Of a DNA stretch of 64,000 nt, positions 12,183 through 20,470 are shown piece by piece. The stretch lies in the NCBI GenBank assembly GCA_964599895.1, contig CAZRHT010000001.1, forward strand, positions 1 to 64,000, read 5' to 3'. The position numbers and the translations under genes are program-made. A model generated the notes under the pieces. The model was given only the letters and a program-made list of their open reading frames with translations. It was not told where the DNA came from and ran no database searches. How positions within the stretch are numbered: the stretch's first letter is position 1; every line of letters begins with the position of its first letter. This DNA is from UM-FILTER-49-7 sp964599895. Lineage in GTDB: Bacteria; Acidobacteriota; Holophagae; Thermotomaculales; Thermotomaculaceae.

Positions 12183-12210
12183 AATATACACTACTTCTTT
12201 AAAAATGCAA
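12183..12210 (-). promoter_or_regulatory. Predicted promoter of the LRR gene pair
   Basis: Read on the minus strand: TTGCAT (12205-12210), 16 bases, TATATT (12183-12188), about 60 bases ahead of the ATG at 12123. The -35 lies inside one arm of a perfect 9-bp inverted repeat (AAAATGCAA at 12202-12210, TTGCATTTT at 12248-12256, 37 bases apart), a possible operator or a terminator remnant of the upstream pair. Confidence 0.5.
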
Positions 12211-12301
12211 AATACTGGGGAAAACAAGTTACCAGGATGTGGGGGTCTTGCATTTTGAGGATGAAAGAGGAAGGTTTTTCATTGTAGTCCAGAAAATGCG
12301 G

Positions 12302-12586
12302 TCAGTCCTTCCAGTTCCACCATTTGAGTTTTTCGGGGTCGGGATCGGGAGTTCCAGCGAAGTGAACGGCACACCGGAATACATAGAGAAGGCATCGATC
12401 TATTTTGCAACCTTTCATGACACAAAAGCGGGAGTAAAGAACTTCCGGATCTTTACCTTTCAGGTCGGATATGTGCAGGATATCCAACTCAATCAGGTAA
12501 CTGGCAATGGCCCTCCCCACACCCGGGATGGCTTTGAGCTCCCTGATAGCAGACGTTTCTACGTCAGCCGTTGAAGTATTTATCAT
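12302..12586 (-). CDS. Helix-hairpin-helix protein, Cdd1 family
   Basis: 94 residues resembling the Cdd1 ('pathogenicity locus') family: a helix-hairpin-helix segment (AIPGVGRAIASYLIEL, about residues 18-33) followed by the conserved block DLKGKDPEVLY...CxxxG-K-DRCxLYVFRCAV. Members are small, probably DNA-binding, and have no firm function. The start codon overlaps the stop of the upstream yccF-like gene (ATGA), so the two are translationally coupled. Family assignment is by memory of the conserved block; function is unknown. Confidence 0.75.
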   Translation of the reverse strand: MINTSTADVETSAIRELKAIPGVGRAIASYLIELDILHISDLKGKDPEVLYSRFCVMKGCKIDRCLLYVFRCAVHFAGTPDPDPEKLKWWNWKD

Positions 12587-12960
12587 GCTCTCCTGATTTC
12601 ACGACCGAAAGGCACAAGAGCCAGTCCAGCCAGTTTCATGTGCTGTTTGGCGAACGGCAGTCCGATAATCGTAATGCCGGTGAGAATGGCAAAGAGTACA
12701 TGGGTCAACGCGATCCAGAAACCTCCGAAGATTATCCAGAGAATATTCATAAAGACCGAAAGGCATCCATTGGCGTTTCCACCGTCTGAAACCTCTTTCC
12801 CGAATGGAAGGAGTGCCAGCATCGAGAGTTTGATGCATTGAATACCGAATGGTATCCCAATGATAGTGATGCAGAGCATAACGCCACCGAGGAGGTATTC
12901 CAGAAAAAGAAAAATACCGCCACCAAGGATAATCCACAGAATATTTCCCAATATACTCAT
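12583..12960 (-). CDS. yccF: YccF-domain inner membrane protein
   Basis: 125 residues with two copies of the YccF (DUF307) pattern: N-x-LWIxxGG near residues 6-14 and 72-80, each followed by a long hydrophobic segment and an IIGIPFG / IIGLPFA motif. It is predicted to be an inner membrane protein with about four transmembrane segments. The length and duplicated motif fit the family; its function is not known. It is the first gene of a two-gene minus-strand unit with the Cdd1-like gene, overlapping by 4 bases. Confidence 0.88.
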   Translation of the reverse strand: MSILGNILWIILGGGIFLFLEYLLGGVMLCITIIGIPFGIQCIKLSMLALLPFGKEVSDGGNANGCLSVFMNILWIIFGGFWIALTHVLFAILTGITIIGLPFAKQHMKLAGLALVPFGREIRRA

Positions 12961-13172
12961 CCTTCACACTCCTCAGAGTTTTCAAACAAGGGGTAGTTTA
13001 CGCGGTTGATTTCCATTGAATTCTGAAAAAAATCCGCCCACCTCTGTTTCAAAATATCGTACGCAATTCCCTTAGGCTTGTTTCAGTGACCGGGCTCTGA
13101 TTAATGAGGTGGAAGCATCTGTCTCGTTAGTATTCAAATAGTTGAACCGGGAGAAAATGTTTTGAAGGACCC

Positions 13173-13201
13173 TTGACTGTAATAGTTATCCATTGTAAGA
13201 T
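13173..13201 (+). promoter_or_regulatory. Predicted promoter of the cytochrome oxidase operon
   Basis: TTGACT (13173-13178), 17-base spacer, TAAGAT (13196-13201), 38 bases ahead of the ATG of the cytochrome c gene, which has a GAGGAG ribosome site. The 12961-13239 gap separates divergent transcription units; I see no other gene in it. Confidence 0.55.
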
Positions 13202-13239
13202 CAACAGGTAAGTTCATACAAAAAAAAGAGGAGTTTTTA

Positions 13240-13542
13240 ATGAGAATTTTGAGGGCTTCAGTTTTCAGTGTTTTTATTGTCTTTGCAGTCTCCGGGTTTG
13301 CTGTCAACGGCAAAACCCTGTACAAAAAATGTGTTGCCTGCCATGGGGCAGATGGGAAGAAATCAGCACTCGGAGTGAGCGCTCCACTGAAGGGTCAGAA
13401 GGAAGAGGCCCTTTACAAGGAAATGAAGGGCTATCTGGCCGGTAGTTATGGCGGAAAGAAAAAGGGCATTATGAAACGGAACCTGGCAAAATATTCAGAC
13501 GATGAACTGAAAGCGTTGGCCTCATTCATCGCAACGTTGTGA
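13240..13542 (+). CDS. Small periplasmic cytochrome c (class I)
   Basis: 100 residues with an N-terminal signal peptide (residues 1-24) and one haem-binding CVACH motif (Cys31, Cys34, His35), close to the mature N-terminus as in class I cytochromes c. A distal Met ligand is probably the Met in KKGIMKRNL. It probably carries electrons in the periplasm. As first gene of the SCO/oxidase operon, it is a good candidate electron donor to the terminal oxidase encoded downstream. ATG chosen for its GAGGAG site. Confidence 0.9.
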   Translation: MRILRASVFSVFIVFAVSGFAVNGKTLYKKCVACHGADGKKSALGVSAPLKGQKEEALYKEMKGYLAGSYGGKKKGIMKRNLAKYSDDELKALASFIATL

Positions 13543-13545
13543 TTC

Positions 13546-14505
13546 ATGATGAAAAAGCAAATCATAACAATCGTATTTCTGGTTTTTGCGTGCTGTGCCG
13601 TGGCGCAGAATACTGATCATAGCGATACCGTCAAAACTGAGCCACAGAAAATGAGCCATGCGGAAGGTGTGGCAACGAACCAGAACATGCCGGCCAAAGC
13701 CGATAACGATATGGACAAGATGAAGGAGCACGATTCACATGATATGAAGATGATGGATGGAACAGGTCATAAGCATGTTCACCATCAAATGACGGCGGAG
13801 GATAAAAAACGGATTGGCGTAGACGAGAAATTGGATAGCACCATACCGATGAATCTAGTGTTTCGAATGGAAGATGGAAGCGAAAAGGCCCTGAAGGACT
13901 TGATTACCCGGCCTACTTTGATCATACCGATTTATTACACCTGTCCCAATGTGTGTCAGATTCTGCAGAGTGCTGTAGCTGCTGTTCTGCCCCGTGTGAA
14001 AATGAAACCCGGGAAAGACTACCAGGTGTTGTCCATAAGTTTTAATGAAGACGACACGCCTGAGGTGGCAAGACAGAAGAAAGCCAACTATATGGCCGCC
14101 ATGAATCATAAGTTTCCCGAGGACGCCTGGCATTTTCTAACTGCTGATAAAGCGACAATTGACACATTTATGGATTCCATCGGTTTCCGCTTCCAGAGGA
14201 AAGGGACGGATTTTATCCATCCGGTAGTAGTTTTAACGGTCACTCAGAATGGGAAAATCTGCCGCTATATTTACGGAAGCTCCTTTTTGCCCTTCGATAT
14301 TACGATGGCGCTCACCGAAGCATCTGAGGGAAGAAGCGGTTTGTCAGTGAAGCGTATCGTGTCTTACTGTTTCAGCTATGACCCGAAGGGGAAAAAGTAT
14401 GTCTTCCAGATGACCCGGGTTGCCGGTTCAATCATTCTTATTTTCGCGGCGCTTATCTTTCTCATGCTGGTGTTGGGCGGAAGAAAGAAGCGGAATAAGG
14501 AGTAA
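13546..14505 (+). CDS. SCO1/SenC copper chaperone with metal-rich N-terminus
   Basis: 319 residues. A signal peptide (about 1-20) is followed by a low-complexity region (about 21-85) rich in His, Met and Asp, then a thioredoxin-fold SCO domain with the copper site Cys133-x3-Cys137 (TCPNVC) and His225 (DFIHPV), and a C-terminal membrane segment (about 291-312). SCO proteins deliver copper to, or reduce the thiols of, the CuA site of subunit II. Placement directly before ctaD supports that job. The His/Met-rich extension and C-terminal rather than N-terminal anchor are unusual; the extension may bind copper itself. Confidence 0.9.
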   Translation: MMKKQIITIVFLVFACCAVAQNTDHSDTVKTEPQKMSHAEGVATNQNMPAKADNDMDKMKEHDSHDMKMMDGTGHKHVHHQMTAEDKKRIGVDEKLDSTIPMNLVFRMEDGSEKALKDLITRPTLIIPIYYTCPNVCQILQSAVAAVLPRVKMKPGKDYQVLSISFNEDDTPEVARQKKANYMAAMNHKFPEDAWHFLTADKATIDTFMDSIGFRFQRKGTDFIHPVVVLTVTQNGKICRYIYGSSFLPFDITMALTEASEGRSGLSVKRIVSYCFSYDPKGKKYVFQMTRVAGSIILIFAALIFLMLVLGGRKKRNKE

Positions 14506-14507
14506 CT

Positions 14508-16130
14508 ATGGAAAGCGCAGTATCCCAGCCGGTTTCTTTTCTTCAGGACAGATCAAAAGGGTCCGGGATTTTTTCATGGATTTTTTCTACAGATCACAAA
14601 CGAATTGGTCTCCTCTATTTCTGGACCATACTGACCATGTTCGGCATCGGAGTAGTCCTGGGGCTCCTGATGCGACTGGAATTGATCGCACCGGGTGAAA
14701 CGATTGTCGGTGCTGAGACTTACAACGTCTTCTTCACTCTTCACGGGGTGATTATGATTTTCACGGTGGTTATCCCGTCAATTCCGGCGGCATTTGGTAA
14801 TATTTTTCTTCCAATCATGATTGGGGCGGAGGATGTGGCTTTTCCCCGACTGAACCTCTTGTCATGGTGGTTGTACATCATCGGTATCGCGGTCATAGTG
14901 GTTTCTATGGTAACTGGGCAGGGGCCACCGGACACCGGTTGGACCTTCTACGTACCATTCAGCGAGTTCACGACCTCCAATGTGACGGTAGCGGCCATAG
15001 GCGTGTTTATCATGGGCTTCTCATCTATCCTTACAGGACTGAACTTTCTGACAACCATTCACCGGCTTCGCATGCCGGGTATGAGCTGGACCAAGTTGCC
15101 TCTGTTTGTGTGGTCACTATACGCAACTGCGTGGATCCAGGTGTTGGCAACGCCAATTCTGGGCATTACTGTTGCGTTGATTGTTCTCGAACGGGTGGTT
15201 GGTGTCGGACTCTTTGATCCTGCCAAGGGCGGGGACCCCCTCATGTACCAACACTTGTTCTGGATCTATTCTCATCCGGCTGTGTACATCATGGTTCTTC
15301 CCGCTATGGGTGTCATAACTGAGATTATCCCCACCTTTGCCCGAAAACACATTTTCGGTTACAAGGCCATTGCGGTATCGTCTCTGATGATCGCATTTGC
15401 GGGATCTCTCGTCTGGGCCCATCATATGTTCACCAGCGGCATGAGCGATACTGCGGTAATGATCTTCTCATTTTTGACGTTCATTGTGGCCATTCCATCC
15501 GCCATAAAAGTTTTCAACTGGGTAGCCACCTTGTACAAGGGCTCCATCCAGGTGGAAGCGCCGCTCCTGTTCGCTTTGGCGTTTATTTTTGAGTTTTCCA
15601 TCGGTGGGCTTACAGGCCTCGTTCTGGGTTCAGCCGGTACTGATATTCATGTTCACGATACCTATTTTGTTGTGGGTCATTTCCACTACACGATTTTCGG
15701 CGGAACGATGATGGGAATGTTTGGTGCCATGCACTACTGGTGGCCGAAAATATTCGGACGGATGTACAACCGGGGCAGGGCGTTTCTGGCATGGGCCATC
15801 ATCTTCGTAGGCTTCAATGCACTGTATTTCCCGATGCTGATCATGGGCCTGCAAGGTATGCCGCGACGATACTATGATTATCTGCCCCAGTATCAACATG
15901 CTCAGGTGATTTCCACGGTGGGGTCATGGGTGCTGGCAGTTGGCCTTATCATTATGTTCTACAATCTTTTTTCCGCAATGAAGAAAGGGAAGCCTGCTGG
16001 CAGGAACCCCTGGGGTGCCGCAACGCTTGAATGGACGGTGCCGTCGCCCCCGCCGACCCTGAATTTTGTTGGAGAACCGGTCCTTGAGCGGGGACCGTAT
16101 GATTACAAAGGGGTGGTGGTAGATGAATGA
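14508..16130 (+). CDS. ctaD: Cytochrome c oxidase subunit I, A2 type
   Basis: 540 residues with about twelve membrane segments; the catalytic subunit that reduces oxygen to water and pumps protons. Ligands seen: His79 and His393 (haem a), His391 (haem a3), CuB ligands His256, His305 and His306, and the cross-linked Tyr260. The helix VI motif is YSHPAVY, so the D-channel glutamate of A1 enzymes is absent and the Tyr-Ser pair marks the A2 subfamily. The K-channel lysine is kept (IPSAIKVF). Two bases separate it from the SCO gene. Confidence 0.97.
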   Translation: MESAVSQPVSFLQDRSKGSGIFSWIFSTDHKRIGLLYFWTILTMFGIGVVLGLLMRLELIAPGETIVGAETYNVFFTLHGVIMIFTVVIPSIPAAFGNIFLPIMIGAEDVAFPRLNLLSWWLYIIGIAVIVVSMVTGQGPPDTGWTFYVPFSEFTTSNVTVAAIGVFIMGFSSILTGLNFLTTIHRLRMPGMSWTKLPLFVWSLYATAWIQVLATPILGITVALIVLERVVGVGLFDPAKGGDPLMYQHLFWIYSHPAVYIMVLPAMGVITEIIPTFARKHIFGYKAIAVSSLMIAFAGSLVWAHHMFTSGMSDTAVMIFSFLTFIVAIPSAIKVFNWVATLYKGSIQVEAPLLFALAFIFEFSIGGLTGLVLGSAGTDIHVHDTYFVVGHFHYTIFGGTMMGMFGAMHYWWPKIFGRMYNRGRAFLAWAIIFVGFNALYFPMLIMGLQGMPRRYYDYLPQYQHAQVISTVGSWVLAVGLIIMFYNLFSAMKKGKPAGRNPWGAATLEWTVPSPPPTLNFVGEPVLERGPYDYKGVVVDE

Positions 16131-16719
16131 CCATAAGGATTATCAGGGCGCCAAGCTTGGTATGTGGCTTTTCCTGTTCACGGAAGTGCTGCTTTTTGGC
16201 GGTTTGTTCGTTCTGTACGCCGTTTACCTGTCACGATACCCTGAGTCATTTCACAAAGCCGGACAGGATTTGAACCCGGTTTTTGGAACGATCAATACTG
16301 CCGTATTAATTACATCGTCACTGACAATGGCCCTGTCAATCTCCGCTCTGCAGAAAGGAAATGCCAAGCTGTCCAAGATATTTATTATGCTGACCATTTG
16401 TCTTGCTCTGTGTTTCTTGACCATCAAATACTTCGAATGGGGTGCCCATATTCATCACGGTATTTATCCCAATTCGCCCGATCTGCTAAAATTGCCCAAA
16501 GGTGAGATTGTATTTTACGGACTCTACTATGTAATGACAGGCCTTCATGGGGTTCACGTACTGATTGGCATTGTCGTGCTCAGTTTCCTGTGGCGCTTTG
16601 TGCACACGGGTAAAGTTTCACAGAATGATTGTGTAATGTTGGAAAACGCGGGACTGTACTGGCATCTGGTAGATCTGGTATGGATATACTTGTTCCCGTT
16701 GTTCTATCTGATCGTTTAG
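16123..16719 (+). CDS. ctaE: Cytochrome c oxidase subunit III
   Basis: 198 residues, the short five-helix form of subunit III. The protein opens with GMWLFLFTEVLLFGG, holds a KYFEW segment in the middle, and ends with GLYWHLVDLVWIYLFPLFYL, the family signature. It stabilises subunit I and supports proton uptake in the membrane. Its start overlaps the end of ctaD by 8 bases. Confidence 0.95.
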   Translation: MNDHKDYQGAKLGMWLFLFTEVLLFGGLFVLYAVYLSRYPESFHKAGQDLNPVFGTINTAVLITSSLTMALSISALQKGNAKLSKIFIMLTICLALCFLTIKYFEWGAHIHHGIYPNSPDLLKLPKGEIVFYGLYYVMTGLHGVHVLIGIVVLSFLWRFVHTGKVSQNDCVMLENAGLYWHLVDLVWIYLFPLFYLIV

Positions 16720-16728
16720 GAGGTCGGG

Positions 16729-17022
16729 ATGTCACAAACAAATGAACATGGCCCCCACATTATGAGCTACAGAGCCCTTATCACTGTATGGATAGTGCTC
16801 CTTGCCTTGACCGCATTAACGGTCTGGGTATCCACGATTCACCTTGGTTTCCTCAATGTGGCGGCCGCTCTGGTAATCGCCTCCTGTAAGGGGTTGGTAG
16901 TGGTAGCTTTTTTCATGCATTTAAAATATGAGAACACCGGGTTGAAAACCATGGTCCTGATGGCGTTTGTAATCCTGGCCATATTCATCGGCTTCACGTT
17001 TTTTGACGTGGCCTACCGGTGA
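16729..17022 (+). CDS. ctaF: Prokaryotic cytochrome oxidase subunit IV
   Basis: 97 residues with three predicted membrane helices and a central SCKGLVVVAFFMHLKYE motif typical of the small bacterial oxidase subunit IV. It is an accessory inner membrane subunit without redox centres. An AGGAGG ribosome site precedes the ATG; it sits between ctaE and ctaC with 9-base gaps, an order seen in caa3-like operons. Confidence 0.9.
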   Translation: MSQTNEHGPHIMSYRALITVWIVLLALTALTVWVSTIHLGFLNVAAALVIASCKGLVVVAFFMHLKYENTGLKTMVLMAFVILAIFIGFTFFDVAYR

Positions 17023-17030
17023 GGTGAATC

Positions 17031-18254
17031 ATGTATGGACAAACATCACTTAACGCTGTAGGTCAGGTCGACCGCGCATTCGTTTTGATCCTGGGATTTT
17101 CTATTTTCATGCTGCTGGCCATCACAACATTGATGATTTATTTCATTTTTCGCTACAGTCGGAAGCGCCATCCCGTAGCAGCAGATATTACAGGTAGCGG
17201 TTGGCTGGAAGTTGTGTGGACCGTTATCCCCACACTAATTGTAATGCTGATGTTCTATTTTGGCTGGTCCAGTTTCAGAGCACTTCGGAGCGTACCGAAA
17301 AATGCCATGGAAGTTACTGTCAAGGCCCGGATGTGGTCCTGGGTATTCGAATATCCCAACGGGATCGTATCCAACCAGCTCTATGTTCCGGAAAACAAGC
17401 CAGTGAAGTTGAATCTTACTTCACTGGATGTGATCCACAGCTTTTATGTGCCGGCGTTTCGCATAAAGATGGACTGTGTGCCGGGGATGAAAACCTATGC
17501 GTGGTTCAACGCTGACAAAACTGGGGATTACGACATTTTGTGTGCTGAATACTGTGGTGCCCGACATGCCTATATGCTCTCAAAGGTCCATGTGATGGAA
17601 GATGATGACTACGAGGCATGGATTCAGAAAGAAAGCGGAGTCGCAAGCGGTGCCACAGGGAAGAAAGTATACGAAAAATACAACTGTTCCGACTGCCATA
17701 CAATGGACGGGACCTCTGATATCGCTCCGGCGCTCAACGACATCGCCGGGACTACTCAGATTGTAATGGTGAACGGGAAGGAAAAGAGCATTACCGTTGA
17801 TGCTGATTACCTGAAGCGCTCCATCATGGACCCGGAGGCTGAAATCGTCAAAGGCTTCCAACCGATGATGCCGTCATTCAAAGGTGAGATGAGCAAGGAT
17901 GAACTGAACGCACTGGTAGAATTCCTGCTGAAAGGGGAAGGAACAGCAGTTTCCAAGACAAAAAAAATAGATGCGGACGACCTCGTTGAAGAGCAGGGAT
18001 GTCTGTCTTGTCATTCAACCGACGGGTCGGTTATCGCGGGACCATCATTTAAGGGGATATTCGGACGGAAAACAGTTGTTCTAAGAGATGGTAAAGAAGT
18101 TACAATTACGGTGGATGATGCGTACCTGAGGACGGCTATTCTGAATCCCGGGAAGGATATCGTCAAGGGATTTGACCCAATAATGCCAACCTTTGATTCC
18201 TTGAGTGAAGAAGAGGTACAGGCCATCATTGACTGGCTGAAAAAACAGAAATAG
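17031..18254 (+). CDS. ctaC: Cytochrome c oxidase subunit II with two fused cytochrome c domains
   Basis: 407 residues. Two membrane helices (about 15-40 and 62-82) are followed by a cupredoxin domain with the CuA ligands His136, Cys171, Cys175, His179 and Met182, then two cytochrome c domains with CSDCH (Cys219, Cys222, His223) and CLSCH (Cys324, Cys327, His328). Each haem domain carries a MMPSF or IMPTF segment that can supply the axial Met. caa3 oxidases usually carry one such domain; two give a di-haem wire into CuA. The two domains resemble each other closely, including an inserted VNGKEKSITVD / RDGKEVTITVD loop, so one likely arose by duplication. Confidence 0.95.
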   Translation: MYGQTSLNAVGQVDRAFVLILGFSIFMLLAITTLMIYFIFRYSRKRHPVAADITGSGWLEVVWTVIPTLIVMLMFYFGWSSFRALRSVPKNAMEVTVKARMWSWVFEYPNGIVSNQLYVPENKPVKLNLTSLDVIHSFYVPAFRIKMDCVPGMKTYAWFNADKTGDYDILCAEYCGARHAYMLSKVHVMEDDDYEAWIQKESGVASGATGKKVYEKYNCSDCHTMDGTSDIAPALNDIAGTTQIVMVNGKEKSITVDADYLKRSIMDPEAEIVKGFQPMMPSFKGEMSKDELNALVEFLLKGEGTAVSKTKKIDADDLVEEQGCLSCHSTDGSVIAGPSFKGIFGRKTVVLRDGKEVTITVDDAYLRTAILNPGKDIVKGFDPIMPTFDSLSEEEVQAIIDWLKKQK

Positions 18255-18260
18255 TCAATC

Positions 18261-18280
18261 GGGGCTGCTGCTGTGGCCCC
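18261..18280 (+). terminator. Hairpin between ctaC and ctaB
   Basis: GGGGC and GCCCC arms flank a CTG-rich loop just after the ctaC stop. There is no T tract, so it is more likely an mRNA-processing or partial attenuation hairpin than a full terminator. Confidence 0.35.
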
Positions 18281-18297
18281 GATTCTTGGAGACCCTC

Positions 18298-19158
18298 ATG
18301 GGAACTATGGCGGTGGCACAGACTCATCGCGTTCAATCGCTGCTGCGTCTCACCAGAATGGGAATCAATGGACTTGTGGCTGCGGCAGTTTTGGCCGGGT
18401 ATTTTCTAAGAGCTGGACATTGGACTATAACAGCTGTTGCTGTGACCATCGGATGCCTGTTGCTTGCTTCGGGATGTTCAGCTTTGAACCAGGTTCAGGA
18501 AGCAGACAGGGACAAGCTTATGAGTCGAACCCAAAACCGCCCGATCGCCGCCGGTATTCTCTCAAGCCGTGCGGGAGCTTTTTTGGCGTCTGCTTTTTTT
18601 ATCGCGGCTGCACTGTTTCTTTCGGTCCCTTCTCAACCCGTACTGTACCTGCTCATGGCGGTTGCGATCCTCTTGTACAACGGCATTTACACGCCGATGA
18701 AGACAATCACCCCCTTTGCCCTGTTGATTGGAGCAGTCATGGGAACATTTCCGCTATTGTTCGGCTGGGTAGCTGCCGGGGGGTCAGTGTGGGATCGGGA
18801 AATTATAATTCTCGCAGTGGTTTTTTACCTGTGGCAGACACCCCATTTCTGGCTCCTGGTGAACCGATACAGAGGCGATTACCGGAAAGCCGGATTCCCC
18901 CAGGTGTTTCAGACCATGCCGGAGACTCGCTATCGGTTTCTCGTTTTCCTCTGGGTTGCGGCATACCTGGTCAGCATTCTGCTTATCCCGCTCTTCCTGC
19001 CCCTCTACGCCATTTCCCGGCACATCTTTTCAGGGTTGCCAGCGGCGGTCCTTGTTCTCATTGTTCTGTGGCGCTACAATGCGAAGGTTCTCTTTCTTCT
19101 GCTTAATGCATCCATTGTTCTGGTTATGATATTGCTGGTTGTGGATAAGGCAATGTAG
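18298..19158 (+). CDS. ctaB: Protohaem IX farnesyltransferase (haem O synthase)
   Basis: About 286 residues from the ATG at 18298, which has GGAG six bases upstream (an in-frame TTG at 18286 would overlap that site). A UbiA-superfamily prenyltransferase with eight to nine membrane helices that adds farnesyl to haem B for the haem A/O of the oxidase. The first Asp-rich motif is NQVQEADRDKLMSRTQNRP and the second region has YTPMKTITP; WQTPHFW is the CtaB signature. It ends the oxidase operon. Confidence 0.93.
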   Translation: MGTMAVAQTHRVQSLLRLTRMGINGLVAAAVLAGYFLRAGHWTITAVAVTIGCLLLASGCSALNQVQEADRDKLMSRTQNRPIAAGILSSRAGAFLASAFFIAAALFLSVPSQPVLYLLMAVAILLYNGIYTPMKTITPFALLIGAVMGTFPLLFGWVAAGGSVWDREIIILAVVFYLWQTPHFWLLVNRYRGDYRKAGFPQVFQTMPETRYRFLVFLWVAAYLVSILLIPLFLPLYAISRHIFSGLPAAVLVLIVLWRYNAKVLFLLLNASIVLVMILLVVDKAM

Positions 19159-19279
19159 ATTCTGTAGCGGCCATTCACTCACAGCAAGAAGGCGGGGACG
19201 CGTCTGAACGAAAGAACGATAGTAACTGCATTGGTACGGTATCAAAAGAGTGAAGCGGAGTGAACTATGGGTGAAAAAA

Positions 19280-19355
19280 TGGAGCTGGCGGAGGGACTTG
19301 AACCCCTAACCTGCTGATTACAAATCAGCTGCTCTACCAGTTGAGCTACGCCAGC
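19280..19355 (-). tRNA. tRNA-Thr (UGU)
   Basis: On the minus strand the sequence folds as a 76-base tRNA with encoded CCA: acceptor GCTGGCG pairs with CGCCAGC, the D-arm has AGCTC...GAGC, the anticodon stem GCTGA/TCAGC encloses the loop TTTGTAA (anticodon TGT, Thr), and the T-loop is TTCAAGT. The outermost T-stem pair appears to be an A-C mismatch. Confidence 0.95.
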
Positions 19356-19530
19356 CCTGGATGCAGGACACATTCTATCAGATCGTCAAATCTTTGCAAC
19401 AGCAAAAATAGGAGAAACAATAAGGGGAACAATTCGGCGGAAAACGACAGTTCTCGCTTTGATTCACTTCTGGAAATTGAGAGGAGAATCTGGCATAATA
19501 CCTTTCACCTGAAACGAATTGGGAGAGAAT

Positions 19531-20391
19531 ATGGATCAATTAACGGGTTTTATGACCGAAGATGGATTTTTTCGAATTGTGATGGCCGAGACGAAAGGAC
19601 TGTCAAATTATCTTCGAGAAATTCATCATTTCAGTTATCCCGTGATGAATGCCATGTCCCGGGTCATAACCGGAGCCGTGCTTTTGTCGAGTACTCTCAA
19701 AGGCAAGGATGTCCTGGGCGTATATTTGAATTGTTCCGGTCCATTGGGTGGGGCCCGGGTAGAAAGCAATGCTACTGGTCAATTGAAGGCCTTTGCTCTG
19801 CAGCCGGGGGCCGGTGTGGACGAAGTTGACTCCAGTTACGTAATGTCCATTGGGCAGTTGATCGGGCAGGGGACGTTGACGATCAGCAAGATTATGGAGG
19901 GGGGCAGGACTCCATTTACCGGTACTGTTCAGGTGGAGGGAGACAGACTGGCAATCGGATTTTCCCGCTATCTGATGGATTCGGAGCAGGTGCATTCCGC
20001 TGTTATGATAAGCAATTTCCTGGGTTCAGATGGAACCGCGCAGGCGTCTGCCGGTATGCTGATTCAGGCGTTGCCCGGTGCTTCAGAGAATGATCTGGAT
20101 TCAATGGAAAAGGAAATTGCGAGTTTTCCGGCCTTCAGTGAAATCGTTCAGGAAGTGGATAGCGGCGATCATGCAGTCCGGATGCTGTTTGCCAGATATA
20201 AACCGATCTGCGTATTCGAGCGTTCGCTTGAACTCCAATGTTCGTGTTCCAGAGATAAGGTAGTACGGGTGCTGAAGTCCCTTTCGGCCGATGATCTTGA
20301 AGATGCCCGCCAGCCAGACGACCTTTTTCATGTGAACTGCGATTATTGCCGAACCGAATACATAGTCCGGCCGGAAGATTTAAGTCAATGA
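19531..20391 (+). CDS. hslO: Hsp33 redox-regulated chaperone
   Basis: About 286 residues from ATG 19531, preceded by GGGAGAG. Hsp33 is a cytosolic holdase that is activated when its C-terminal zinc centre is oxidised. All four zinc cysteines are present: Cys237 and Cys239 (CSC) and Cys270 and Cys273 (CDYC). The N-terminal domain has the expected GPLGGARVESN and PFTG segments. It stands alone after the oxidase operon, which fits a need for oxidative-stress protection in a respiring cell. Confidence 0.95.
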   Translation: MDQLTGFMTEDGFFRIVMAETKGLSNYLREIHHFSYPVMNAMSRVITGAVLLSSTLKGKDVLGVYLNCSGPLGGARVESNATGQLKAFALQPGAGVDEVDSSYVMSIGQLIGQGTLTISKIMEGGRTPFTGTVQVEGDRLAIGFSRYLMDSEQVHSAVMISNFLGSDGTAQASAGMLIQALPGASENDLDSMEKEIASFPAFSEIVQEVDSGDHAVRMLFARYKPICVFERSLELQCSCSRDKVVRVLKSLSADDLEDARQPDDLFHVNCDYCRTEYIVRPEDLSQ

Positions 20392-20470
20392 AGGGCAAAA
20401 ACACTGATGCCTTGATGTCATCTGCAAAGCTGAACAAGTTTATAGTTTATCTGCGAGGGAGTGAAATGAA

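Noticed and set aside
18273..19106. 277-codon plus-strand frame overlapping ctaB
   Set aside because: It is the +1 shadow of ctaB, Cys/Ser/Pro-rich without hydrophobic structure, whereas ctaB has clear prenyltransferase motifs.
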